The notes under the pieces were generated by a model. The model was not told the DNA's origin, searched no databases, and saw only the letters and a program-made list of their open reading frames with translations. Both the position numbers and the translations under genes were made by a program. A DNA stretch of 6,792 bases from Roseburia sp. (GTDB lineage Bacteria; Bacillota; Clostridia; Lachnospirales; Lachnospiraceae): NCBI GenBank assembly GCA_017626625.1, contig JAGAIK010000006.1:1-6792 (forward strand), given 5' to 3'. Shown piece after piece: positions 1 through 6,289 of this stretch. Each line of letters starts with the position of its first letter. Positions within the stretch are counted from its first letter, which is position 1.

Positions 1-2075
1 CAACCGGAGAGGTTATGAGTATCTGCAATAACTTCGAGGGCGCGCTCATGAAGGCAATCCGTTCCTTAGAGCAGCATGTAGACAGTTTAATGTCCTATGA
101 TTTTACCGGGCTTTCCGACAAAGAGTTAAAAGAGCAGTTAGAGGTGGTGGACGACAGAAGAATCTGGGTCATCGCCGAAGCACTGCGCCGGAAAATGAGC
201 TACGATACCATTCATGAGATTACGAAGATTGATAAATGGTTCATTGACAAGCTGGCAATTCTGGTGGAGATGGAAGAAACCTTAAAGAATGAGCCGCTGA
301 CCGTGGAATTATTAAAAGAGGCAAAACGTATTGAGTTCCCGGACAACGTGATTGCAAGACTTACCGGAAAGACAGAAAAAGAAATTCACGATATGCGCTA
401 TGAAAACGGCATTGTGGCAGCTTATAAAATGGTAGATACCTGTGCCGCAGAATTTGAGGCAACCACACCTTATTACTATTCCGTATTCGGCAGTGAAAAT
501 GAGGCGGCGGAAACGAACCCTCAGAAGAAGGTGCTGGTGCTTGGCTCCGGACCTATCCGTATCGGACAGGGGATCGAGTTCGACTACTGCTCCGTACATT
601 GTACCTGGGCGTTTGCCAGGGAAGGCTGGGAGACCGTCATTGTCAACAACAACCCGGAGACAGTTTCCACCGATTTCGATATTGCAGATAAGCTTTATTT
701 TGAGCCTTTGACCCCGGAGGATGTGGAGAACATTGTAAGGCTGGAAAAACCGGACGGCGCTGTTGTTCAGTTCGGCGGACAGACCGCCATCAAGCTGACG
801 GAAAGCCTGATGAAAATGGGCGTGAAAATCCTTGGAACCAAGGCGGAGGACGTGGACGCCGCAGAGGACAGGGAGTTATTTGATAAAATCTTAGAGCAGA
901 CCAAAATCCCCAGAGCTGCCGGAGGAACGGTATTTACCGCAGAGGAGGCAAAAGAGGTGGCAAACCGCCTCGGCTATCCGGTACTGGTAAGACCGTCCTA
1001 CGTGCTTGGCGGACAGGGCATGAAGATTGCTTTTAATGATGAGGAAATTGAGGAATTTATCGGTATCATCAACCGGATTGCCCAGGACCACCCGATTTTG
1101 GTAGACAAATATTTACAGGGAAAAGAAATCGAAGTAGATGCGGTCTGCGACGGAACGGATATTTTAATTCCGGGTATCATGGAGCATATTGAGCGTACTG
1201 GCGTGCATTCTGGCGACAGTATTTCCGTATATCCGGCGCCCACCATCAGTGACCATGTAAAAGAGACGATTGTGGAATATACCAAACGTCTGGCGCAGGC
1301 GCTTCACGTAGTGGGACTGATTAACATTCAGTTTATCGCCATGGACGAGGAAGTGTATGTCATTGAGGTAAACCCCCGTTCCTCAAGAACCGTGCCATAT
1401 ATCAGTAAAGTAACAGGGATTCCGATTGTGGATTTGGCAACTAAAGTTATCATCGGGGATACCATCCGCGGACTTGGCTATGAGCCGGGCTTAGCGCCGA
1501 CGGCAGATTACATTGCCATCAAGATGCCGGTGTTCTCTTTTGAGAAACTGCGCGGTGCAGAAATTTCCTTAGGACCGGAAATGAAATCCACTGGTGAATG
1601 CTTGGGTATCGCCACCAACTTTAACGAAGCCCTTTACAAGGCGTTCTTAGGAGCAGGCGTGACGCTGCCGAAGTATAAGCAGATGATTATGACCGTGAAA
1701 GACGCGGACAAGCCGGAGGCAGTGGACGTGGCAAAACGTTTTGAGGCGTTGGGCTATAAGATTTACGCCACCAGAAGCACGGCAAAATATTTGCAGGAGC
1801 ACGGCGTAAATGCTCTCCGGGTCAATAAGATTTCCCAGGAGTCCCCCAATGTAATGGACTTAATCTTAGGACATAAGATTGACCTTGTGATTGACACCCC
1901 GACCCAGGGAAATGGGGATAAGAGCAGGGACGGTTTCTTAATCCGCCGGAATGCCATTGAGACGGGCGTTTACTGTATCACGGCGATGGATACCGCCAAT
2001 GCGTTAGCACGCAGCCTTGAGACTGCCACCGACACATTGACGCCTATTGATATTGCAAAGGTGAAGAATATTTAA
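1..2075 (+). CDS. carB: Carbamoyl-phosphate synthase large subunit, C-terminal two thirds (5' end outside window)
   Basis: The gene is partial: the reading frame is open to the window edge (codons from position 3 read T-G-E-V before the first visible Met), and about 690 residues are visible of a protein normally near 1070. The enzyme makes carbamoyl phosphate from bicarbonate, ATP and glutamine-derived ammonia, together with CarA, for pyrimidine and arginine synthesis in the cytosol. Counting from the Met at position 15, the visible order is the oligomerisation domain (about 1-165), then the second synthetase half. That half starts at VLGSGPIRIGQGIEFDYC (173-192), has an ATP-grasp region with RPSYVLGGQGM (326-336), the EIEVD segment (371-375) and the EVNPRSSRT metal/ATP motif (451-459). 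The MGS-like allosteric domain follows (about 560-675, including SRDGFLIRR). No frameshift or missing motif is seen. It ends just ahead of its own terminator, so it is probably the last gene of its transcript. The promoter lies outside the window. Confidence 0.97.
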   Translation, partial: TGEVMSICNNFEGALMKAIRSLEQHVDSLMSYDFTGLSDKELKEQLEVVDDRRIWVIAEALRRKMSYDTIHEITKIDKWFIDKLAILVEMEETLKNEPLTVELLKEAKRIEFPDNVIARLTGKTEKEIHDMRYENGIVAAYKMVDTCAAEFEATTPYYYSVFGSENEAAETNPQKKVLVLGSGPIRIGQGIEFDYCSVHCTWAFAREGWETVIVNNNPETVSTDFDIADKLYFEPLTPEDVENIVRLEKPDGAVVQFGGQTAIKLTESLMKMGVKILGTKAEDVDAAEDRELFDKILEQTKIPRAAGGTVFTAEEAKEVANRLGYPVLVRPSYVLGGQGMKIAFNDEEIEEFIGIINRIAQDHPILVDKYLQGKEIEVDAVCDGTDILIPGIMEHIERTGVHSGDSISVYPAPTISDHVKETIVEYTKRLAQALHVVGLINIQFIAMDEEVYVIEVNPRSSRTVPYISKVTGIPIVDLATKVIIGDTIRGLGYEPGLAPTADYIAIKMPVFSFEKLRGAEISLGPEMKSTGECLGIATNFNEALYKAFLGAGVTLPKYKQMIMTVKDADKPEAVDVAKRFEALGYKIYATRSTAKYLQEHGVNALRVNKISQESPNVMDLILGHKIDLVIDTPTQGNGDKSRDGFLIRRNAIETGVYCITAMDTANALARSLETATDTLTPIDIAKVKNI

Positions 2076-2084
2076 AACAAGAGC

Positions 2085-2123
2085 AAAACAGCAGTATTGC
2101 AGAGATGTGGTACTGCTGTTTTT
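2085..2123 (+). terminator. Rho-independent terminator after carB
   Basis: A perfect 12-bp inverted repeat (2085-2096 pairing with 2111-2122) encloses a 14-nt loop and ends in a run of five T. It starts 10 nt after the carB stop. The A-rich 5' side means it could also work on the minus strand, but no minus-strand gene approaches it. Confidence 0.88.
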
Positions 2124-2166
2124 GATAAAAAAATAAGAAAATCTAAAATTCATAAACTATTTCTAA

Positions 2167-2201
2167 ATTATTAGCACTCTGTATTGACGAGTGCTAATAA
2201 T
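2167..2201. promoter_or_regulatory. CIRCE operator (HrcA binding site)
   Basis: TTAGCACTC (2171-2179), a 9-nt spacer and GAGTGCTAA (2189-2197) match the CIRCE consensus exactly in both arms and spacing. The symmetry extends outward to perfect 13-bp arms (2167-2179 and 2189-2201). CIRCE is the known target of the HrcA repressor, which loses activity on heat stress when GroEL is titrated. Here it overlaps the -35 box of the hsp20 promoter, a position suited to direct blocking of RNA polymerase. hrcA itself is not in the window. Confidence 0.96.
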
Positions 2202-2212
2202 GGTGGTATAAC
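2184..2212 (+). promoter_or_regulatory. Sigma-A-type promoter of hsp20
   Basis: TTGACG (2184-2189) as -35 and TATAAC (2207-2212) as -10 are separated by 17 bp. A TGn extended -10 element lies at 2204-2206. The -35 box lies inside the CIRCE spacer and right arm. Transcription would start near 2219, giving a leader of about 105 nt before the hsp20 start. The leader is purine-rich and holds only short hairpins, such as GGAAA/TTTCC near 2227-2241 and CGGC/GCCG at 2284-2297. Confidence 0.85.
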
Positions 2213-2323
2213 ATAATCAAACGAAGGGAAAAGAAATTTCCACAGAGTTTAAAAATCAAAACCCAAAGAAACCAGTAGTCAAACGGCTGATATGCCGCGT
2301 GTATAAGAATGGAGGAATGACTT

Positions 2324-2767
2324 ATGTTAGTACCTAGTATTTTTGGAGAAAGTTTATTTGATGATTTTTTCGATGATTTTGCACGTCCGGCAAATACCTC
2401 TGCCAGATATCAGAATATGACAGCAGGCATTATGAGAACAGATGTGAAGGAAAGCGATAACGGATATGAGCTGGATATCGACCTTCCGGGTTGCAAGAAA
2501 GAGAATGTAAAGGCGGAGCTGAAAGACGGGTATCTGACCATCTCAGCAGAGACCAACACATCAAACGACCAGAAAGATGATAATGGCAAATATATCCGCA
2601 GAGAGCGTTATTACGGAACCTGTAGCAGAAACTTCTATGTGGGAGAAAATGTGGAGCAGGAAGACATCAAAGCAAAATTTGAAGATGGTATCCTGAAAGT
2701 ATTTGTGCCGAAGAAAGAGGCGAGACCTCAGGTAGAGGATAAAAAATATATTCCTATCGAAGGTTAA
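2324..2767 (+). CDS. Hsp20/alpha-crystallin family small heat-shock protein
   Basis: This is a 147-residue ATP-independent chaperone of the cytosol. Such proteins form oligomers that hold unfolding proteins for later refolding by DnaK-type chaperones. Residues 1-35 are the variable N-terminal arm, rich in Phe and Asp (ESLFDDFFDDFARP). The alpha-crystallin domain spans about 38-132, with DIDLPG at 51-56 and the conserved A-x-x-x-x-GIL-x-V segment at 117-126. The C-terminal tail carries an I-P-I motif (143-145), the IxI/V element that docks on a neighbouring subunit. Length and layout are normal for bacterial Hsp20. The start is fixed by GGAGG at 2311-2315, 8 nt before the ATG. The gene stands alone between a CIRCE-controlled promoter and its own terminator, so heat-inducible HrcA control is the clear prediction. 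It resembles clostridial Hsp18-type proteins, but no symbol is assigned. Confidence 0.96.
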   Translation: MLVPSIFGESLFDDFFDDFARPANTSARYQNMTAGIMRTDVKESDNGYELDIDLPGCKKENVKAELKDGYLTISAETNTSNDQKDDNGKYIRRERYYGTCSRNFYVGENVEQEDIKAKFEDGILKVFVPKKEARPQVEDKKYIPIEG

Positions 2768-2796
2768 AAATAAAAACGGCACAATGCCGGAGAATA

Positions 2797-2838
2797 GAAA
2801 AAGGGTCATATCCCAGCGGTGGGGTATGACCCTTTTTC
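2797..2838 (+). terminator. Rho-independent terminator after hsp20
   Basis: An 18-bp stem (2797-2814 with 2821-2838, one T-G wobble at 2811/2824) has a 6-nt loop. The 3' arm ends in CCC followed by five T. It starts about 30 nt after the hsp20 stop. A smaller hairpin (CGGCA/TGCCG, 2777-2789) lies just upstream. Confidence 0.92.
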
Positions 2839-2907
2839 AGTTATGCAGTAAGTGTACCTATTCCATGCTTTTTTCTGATTACGTTAGAGGAAATGTGCCA
2901 ATCCCCC

Positions 2908-2936
2908 TTGACAAAGCTGTTCATATACTGTATATA
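2908..2936 (+). promoter_or_regulatory. Sigma-A-type promoter of the ABC transporter/GntR operon
   Basis: A consensus TTGACA -35 (2908-2913) and TATATA -10 (2931-2936) are separated by exactly 17 bp. Transcription would start near 2943, leaving a short leader of about 30 nt before the ATG at 2974. The -10 box lies wholly within the left arm of a large palindrome, so this strong promoter is probably held off by a repressor. Confidence 0.88.
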
Positions 2937-2960
2937 TAGTTATATACAGTATATGAACAG
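2917..2960. promoter_or_regulatory. 20-bp-arm palindromic operator, probable GntR (YtrA-type) binding site
   Basis: CTGTTCATATACTGTATATA (2917-2936) is repeated as its exact reverse complement at 2941-2960 with a 4-nt centre (TAGT). The palindrome covers the spacer, the -10 box, the start point and most of the leader, stopping at the ribosome binding site. A perfect two-fold site of this size fits a dimeric winged-helix repressor. The best candidate is the GntR protein encoded at 4568-4942 in the same operon; YtrA-type regulators commonly bind AT-rich palindromes at their own promoters. The link between protein and site is inference. There is no T-run, so it is not a terminator. Confidence 0.82.
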
Positions 2961-2967
2961 AAAGGAG
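2961..2967 (+). promoter_or_regulatory. Ribosome binding site deciding the start of ATPase 1
   Basis: AAAGGAG sits 6 nt before the ATG at 2974. It selects that start over the in-frame ATG at 2893, which lies upstream of the promoter and so would not be on the transcript. Confidence 0.85.
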
Positions 2968-2973
2968 CAGGTC

Positions 2974-3831
2974 ATGCTAAAGCTAACAGATATCAGTAAG
3001 CGCCTGGGCGCATTTCACTTAGAACAGATTTCCTTTGAGCTTCCGCCGGGCTATATCCTGGGGCTTATCGGGTTAAACGGAGCCGGGAAAACCACGCTGC
3101 TGCACCTGATATTGGGTTTATACCGACCCGACGCAGGCAGCCTTTCCATAGAGGGAAAAACCTATGACACAGACCGGAAAGAAATCTTAGAAATGATAGG
3201 AACCGTGCTTGCTGAGGATTTGTTTGACGGTTATGACACCCTGCTGCACAACGCCAGACAGTATGGAAAATATTATCAAAACTACGACGAACCGCTGCTT
3301 TGCCAATATCTTTCCCGTTTTTCCCTGCACCCGGATAAAAAATTCAGGGAGCTTTCTAAGGGAGAAAAATTAAAATTTCAGTTTGCCTTTGCGCTGGCAC
3401 ATCACCCGAAACTGCTGGTGTTAGACGAACCCACCGGAAATTTTGACCCGGAATTTCGCAGTGAATTTTTTTCCATTCTGAAAGAATTTATTGCCGACGG
3501 GACAAACAGCGTGATTCTGGCGAGCCACCTCACCGAGGATTTAGACCGGATAGCAGATTACATCGTCTATCTGGAAAAAGGAAAACTTCTGCTTGCCGAG
3601 GATATCGAGACGATGAGGCAGCAATACCGCCTGCTGGTTGGGGAAACTTACAAATTAAAACTCCTCCCTGAGGAAAGCATTATTTATATGGAAGAAACTG
3701 CTTACGGAACACGGGCACTGATACGCCACAGAAGGCGGAATGTATACGACAGGGAGCTGACGGTAACAGTGCCTTCCATAGAGGAAATCATGTATTTCAT
3801 GACAAAGAGAGGAAAAGGTCGAAAACGATGA
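2974..3831 (+). CDS. ABC transporter ATP-binding protein, YtrB-like (ATPase 1)
   Basis: This 285-residue cytosolic ATPase should power a membrane transporter with the adjacent permease. Visible motifs are Walker A GLNGAGKTT (33-41), signature LSKGE (127-131), Walker B LLVLDE with catalytic Glu152 (147-152), D-loop NFDP (156-159) and the switch His185 in ASH. The usual Q-loop glutamine appears replaced: after I-G-T-V-L the expected position is Ala80. About 70 residues (213-285) follow the nucleotide-binding domain, similar in overall length to Bacillus YtrB. The extension is charged, with RHRRR at 251-255. An in-frame extension to 2893 exists but would cross the promoter and operator. It is the first gene of the operon, and its TGA overlaps the ATG of the permease (ATGA), implying translational coupling. 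The substrate is unknown. Confidence 0.93.
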   Translation: MLKLTDISKRLGAFHLEQISFELPPGYILGLIGLNGAGKTTLLHLILGLYRPDAGSLSIEGKTYDTDRKEILEMIGTVLAEDLFDGYDTLLHNARQYGKYYQNYDEPLLCQYLSRFSLHPDKKFRELSKGEKLKFQFAFALAHHPKLLVLDEPTGNFDPEFRSEFFSILKEFIADGTNSVILASHLTEDLDRIADYIVYLEKGKLLLAEDIETMRQQYRLLVGETYKLKLLPEESIIYMEETAYGTRALIRHRRRNVYDRELTVTVPSIEEIMYFMTKRGKGRKR

Positions 3832-4556
3832 CGAAAAAGATATTACAGGAATATGCTGGGGCCTTCCGCTGGGGAAGAATCAAAGAGTGTTATAAGGGAA
3901 ATAACTGGTGGTTTTTTCTCTATTCGGTAACTTTTCTGCCGATTATGCTTGTGGGGAATTTTTCACGTTCGCCGGAAAATTTCGGGGCGTATTTTCTCCT
4001 GATGCTGCCGGTGCTGTATCATCTGTTTGTATTACCGCTGCAGCCGGTGGGGCTGCCGAAAATCATGTACCTGTGTCCCATGACAGAGGAAGAGAGAAAA
4101 AACTATCTGAAAAGAACGCTTGAAGTAAAAATTGGCATTTCACTTCTGATAGAATTGGCGGCGGCTGCCGTACTGGTTTCTCTGAGAAGATATTCCTCCT
4201 TTTTGCTGCTGTTGGCGTTTGTTTTGAGCATTATGATTATTCTGGCAACTGCCATGCAGGAGCGAACCGTGGGCAGTACCGGTACGCTGACCACGGCCCG
4301 GGAATGGTGGGAAACCGGTACGCTGATTGTTTTTATGCTGGAGTTTTGGGTGCTGATAAGCAGAATTTTGTGGATAGAGACTGGCGGCTCTGTGGTAAGC
4401 GCAGCAGAAAAAATAGGATATACGGCGGTACTTTTCGCAGTGGATTTGCCGCTGCTCCTTATGGTGATGAGCTTTTGGAGGGAACAATTAAAGCTGCGGG
4501 CAGATTATGAAACCGCAGCAGGACGGGAAACGGTGAAAAACAGTAGGAAAGGATAA
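3828..4556 (+). CDS. ABC-2-type transporter permease, six predicted TM helices (permease 1)
   Basis: This 242-residue integral membrane protein is the likely partner of ATPase 1, with which it overlaps by 4 nt. Hydrophobic segments appear at about 27-44, 55-76, 101-118, 122-143, 163-183 and 196-216, consistent with six helices; the C-terminal tail is polar and basic. Between TM2 and TM3 lies YLCPMTEEERKNYLKR (81-96). A cytosolic element of this kind (a hydrophobic-Pro stretch followed by charged helix) recurs in ABC-2 permeases and has a counterpart in permease 2 of this operon. There is no signal peptide and no extracellular solute-binding domain, so export or envelope-stress function is more likely than import. 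The ribosome binding site is a diffuse purine run (AGAGAGG to AAAAGG, 3807-3818). The family call rests on topology and context, because sequence identity in this group is low. Confidence 0.82.
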   Translation: MTKKILQEYAGAFRWGRIKECYKGNNWWFFLYSVTFLPIMLVGNFSRSPENFGAYFLLMLPVLYHLFVLPLQPVGLPKIMYLCPMTEEERKNYLKRTLEVKIGISLLIELAAAAVLVSLRRYSSFLLLLAFVLSIMIILATAMQERTVGSTGTLTTAREWWETGTLIVFMLEFWVLISRILWIETGGSVVSAAEKIGYTAVLFAVDLPLLLMVMSFWREQLKLRADYETAAGRETVKNSRKG

Positions 4557-4567
4557 GAGACAGCGGA

Positions 4568-4942
4568 ATGAAACTTGTGATACAGCCTCAGGGCACCATG
4601 GCAATCTATGAGCAGATTGTCAACCAACTGAAAAATGCCATAGTTTCCGGTGAGCTTACCGCAGGGGAGGCGCTGCCCTCCATCCGTGGGCTGGCGGGAG
4701 AACTGCAGGTCAGCGTCATTACCACAAAGCGGGCATATGAGGAACTGGAAAAAGAGGGACTGATTCGCTCGGCACCCGGAAAGGGCTTTTATGTCTGCGA
4801 ATATAACACGGATTATCTGAAAGAAAAGCAGTTGATGCTGCTGGAGGAACGGTTGGGAGAGTTGATAACAGCCGCAAAATCCGCAGGAATTTCCTGTGAG
4901 GAGCTGTTGGAAATGACCCAGACCCTGTATGAAAGTACCTGA
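4568..4942 (+). CDS. GntR family transcriptional regulator, YtrA subfamily
   Basis: This 124-residue DNA-binding repressor has an N-terminal winged helix-turn-helix (about 12-77) with the classic run LPSIRGLAGELQVS (37-50), then ITTKRAYEELEKEGLI (51-66) and the wing GKGFYV (71-76). The rest (82-122) is a short pair of helices, too small for the FadR or UTRA effector domains. That places it in the YtrA subfamily, whose members usually sit in operons with ABC transporters. It lies 11 nt after permease 1 and upstream of ATPase 2, so it is transcribed by the operon it probably controls, through the palindrome at 2917-2960. The effector is not evident. The ribosome binding site is not ideal: AGGAAAGGA ends 14 nt before the ATG, while AGAGA lies closer, so its translation may be low or coupled to permease 1. 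Confidence 0.93.
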   Translation: MKLVIQPQGTMAIYEQIVNQLKNAIVSGELTAGEALPSIRGLAGELQVSVITTKRAYEELEKEGLIRSAPGKGFYVCEYNTDYLKEKQLMLLEERLGELITAAKSAGISCEELLEMTQTLYEST

Positions 4943-5008
4943 AATTGCAGAAAACGGGAACTTCCGGCAGGAGAGGATTGATTTTGCTATTAAAAGGAGG
5001 GCGGGAAA

Positions 5009-5659
5009 ATGCTATTGGAGTTAGAACATGTGACTGGGATTGGAAAAAGAAAATTTTTATCGGATATCAGCTTTTCCCTTCCGGCAGGGTATCTTATGGG
5101 GCTGGCGGGAAAAAACGGGGCAGGAAAAACCACACTGTTAGAGTGTATCGTGAGCAGAAAAAAGCAGTATAACGGAATAATCCGCTTAAACGGAGAGGAC
5201 ATCCGGACCGATTACAGGAAAACCATGCAGCAGATTGGTTTTGTTTCCGATGAAAATCCTTTTCTGTTTGACTATACGGCAAGGCAGAATGGAGAAATTT
5301 TCGGTATGGCGTATGAAAACTGGGATATGGAGCTTTTTTTAGAACTACTGAAGCGGATGGATGTTGCTGCAGGGCAGAAGGTAGGAAATCTGTCACGGGG
5401 ACAATTTATCAAATTTCAGACTGCTTTCGCTATGGCGCATGGCAGCGTACTCTATCTGTTAGACGAGGCGACTGCCGGAATGGACCCGGTGTTCCGGAGG
5501 GAATTTTTTTGCATACTGCATGAGATTATCGGGACAGAACAGGCGTCCGTTTTGATGACAAGCCATATTGAGACAGAAATTTCGCAGAAGATGGATTACG
5601 TGGCTGTGTTAGAAGATGGAAAACTGATTTCCTTCGGGGAGGCAGGAGATACACTGTAA
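5009..5659 (+). CDS. ABC transporter ATP-binding protein (ATPase 2)
   Basis: This second ABC ATPase has 216 residues and lacks the C-terminal extension of ATPase 1. Motifs are Walker A GKNGAGKTT (34-42), signature LSRGQ (128-132), Walker B YLLDE with catalytic Glu153 (149-153), D-loop GMDP (157-160) and switch His186 in TSH. As in ATPase 1 the Q-loop glutamine appears replaced (Asp81 in IGFVSDE). It resembles ATPase 1 closely around the signature (KFQ-x-AFA-x-AH) and after the D-loop (FR-x-EFF-x-IL), which points to duplication. The start is fixed by a strong AAAAGGAGG at 4992-5000, 8 nt before the ATG. A 66-nt gap separates it from the GntR gene, with neither terminator nor convincing promoter, so it belongs to the same transcript. 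It probably pairs with permease 2, or forms a heterodimer with ATPase 1. Confidence 0.92.
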   Translation: MLLELEHVTGIGKRKFLSDISFSLPAGYLMGLAGKNGAGKTTLLECIVSRKKQYNGIIRLNGEDIRTDYRKTMQQIGFVSDENPFLFDYTARQNGEIFGMAYENWDMELFLELLKRMDVAAGQKVGNLSRGQFIKFQTAFAMAHGSVLYLLDEATAGMDPVFRREFFCILHEIIGTEQASVLMTSHIETEISQKMDYVAVLEDGKLISFGEAGDTL

Positions 5660-5719
5660 TGTAGTGGCACATTCACTTTCAGATAAGCCATTTGGTGAAA
5701 GGGGAATGTGCATTACAGT
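5653..5719. repeat. Long imperfect inverted repeat between ATPase 2 and permease 2
   Basis: The outer arms are a perfect 9-bp pair (ACTGTAATG at 5653-5661, CATTACAGT at 5711-5719). They are followed inward by CACATTC (5668-5674) with GAATGTG (5704-5710), and CTTTCA (5676-5681) with TGAAAG (5696-5701), around a 14-nt loop. The left arm has a 6-nt bulge at 5662-5667, and a small internal loop sits above it. There is no T-run, so it does not look like an intrinsic terminator. It overlaps the ATPase 2 stop codon. Possible roles are an mRNA-stabilising or processing hairpin that sets ATPase 2 against permease 2 expression, or a remnant of a small repeat element. The outer arms share ACTGTA/TACAGT with the operon's promoter palindrome, but the half-sites are much further apart. 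Confidence 0.7.
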
Positions 5720-5749
5720 AGTATAAAACAGAAGGGAAAGATGGTGCAT

Positions 5750-6280
5750 ATGAGAGAAAAGGAAAGCAGAAAGGCACGGCAGCAGGAAAACAGAAAACAG
5801 CGGGAAATCATACGGCGAATGGATGAGAGGCTTGTAGCTTACCGTGAGGATGAGGTGCTGTTTGGAATATTAAAATGGTTCTATACCGGAATTATTCTTT
5901 TATTCCTGCTTATGCCCGCAGAAATGTGCTTGGAAAAAGGCGGAAGAAGTATGGGATTTGTGGGGCTGATGTGGACAACAGTCATTGCTCCCATGGGCTA
6001 TCTTGCCATCTACAGGAACATAAAGGAGCAGGGAAAACAGGTTTCCTATCTGAAAAAAATCAAATACCTGCCGTTGGACCTCCGGCAGATAAAGCTGGTA
6101 CGCATCGGGTATTTAGCACAGTTCTTAAAGAAAATTGTCCTGATTGCCTGTGCGGAGCAGCTTGTAATCGGAACGCTGATTTGCGGACAGAATATTTTTT
6201 TGGGAATTGCCTATGCGGTTATGATGGCGGGGGTAATTCCCCTGGCATGGAATGCCCTGATTATCTGGCTGGAAAAATAG
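5750..6280 (+). CDS. Short putative ABC transporter membrane subunit, four predicted TM helices (permease 2)
   Basis: From the chosen start the protein has 176 residues. An N-terminal polar, strongly charged segment (about 1-36, rich in Arg, Lys, Glu and Gln) is probably cytosolic and helical. Hydrophobic segments follow at about 38-58, 67-88, 127-145 and 148-173, and the protein stops right after the last one. Between TM2 and TM3, KYLPLDLRQIK (105-115) matches the position and style of the YLCPMTEEER motif of permease 1. Compared with that protein it looks like the first four helices without the last two; a terminator follows directly, so it is either naturally short or an old truncation. 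The start is uncertain: GAAGGGAAAG (5731-5740) precedes both ATG 5741 and ATG 5750. 5750 has the more plausible spacing, and GTG 5708 lies inside the inverted repeat. The function is inferred from position after ATPase 2. Confidence 0.72.
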   Translation: MREKESRKARQQENRKQREIIRRMDERLVAYREDEVLFGILKWFYTGIILLFLLMPAEMCLEKGGRSMGFVGLMWTTVIAPMGYLAIYRNIKEQGKQVSYLKKIKYLPLDLRQIKLVRIGYLAQFLKKIVLIACAEQLVIGTLICGQNIFLGIAYAVMMAGVIPLAWNALIIWLEK

Positions 6281-6289
6281 GACTGAGAC

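Noticed and set aside
442..711. Plus-strand frame of 89 codons inside carB
   Set aside because: It is an out-of-frame shadow of the highly conserved carB sequence with Arg/Ser-rich noise composition.
2219..2323. RNA thermometer (ROSE or fourU type) in the hsp20 leader
   Set aside because: No U-rich or CCUCC-like stretch that would pair with the GGAGG at 2311-2315 is visible; only short unrelated hairpins are present, and CIRCE already explains heat control.
2893..2973. In-frame N-terminal extension of ATPase 1 from the ATG at 2893 (27 extra residues)
   Set aside because: The extra codons run through the -35, -10 and palindrome, the added residues do not look like an ABC domain, and the ATG at 2974 has a good AAAGGAG at correct spacing.
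4140..4487. Open minus-strand frame of 115 codons opposite permease 1
   Set aside because: It is a shadow of a well-supported membrane protein gene, has a low-complexity composition rich in Gln, His and Arg, and has no ribosome binding site or promoter.
4985..4993. Possible extended -10 promoter (TGC-TATTAA) just before ATPase 2
   Set aside because: There is no -35-like hexamer at suitable distance, and transcription would start at or inside the ribosome binding site.
2892..5673. Shared 9-mer AATGTGCCA (2892-2900) and its reverse complement (5665-5673)
   Set aside because: The match does not extend beyond nine bases and the surroundings differ, so chance is the simplest explanation.
5708..5749. 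Earlier GTG start for permease 2 at 5708
   Set aside because: The GTG lies inside the right arm of the inverted repeat, with its only purine run (AAAGGGG) just 3 nt away. The ATG at 5750 (or 5741) is better placed after GAAGGGAAAG.
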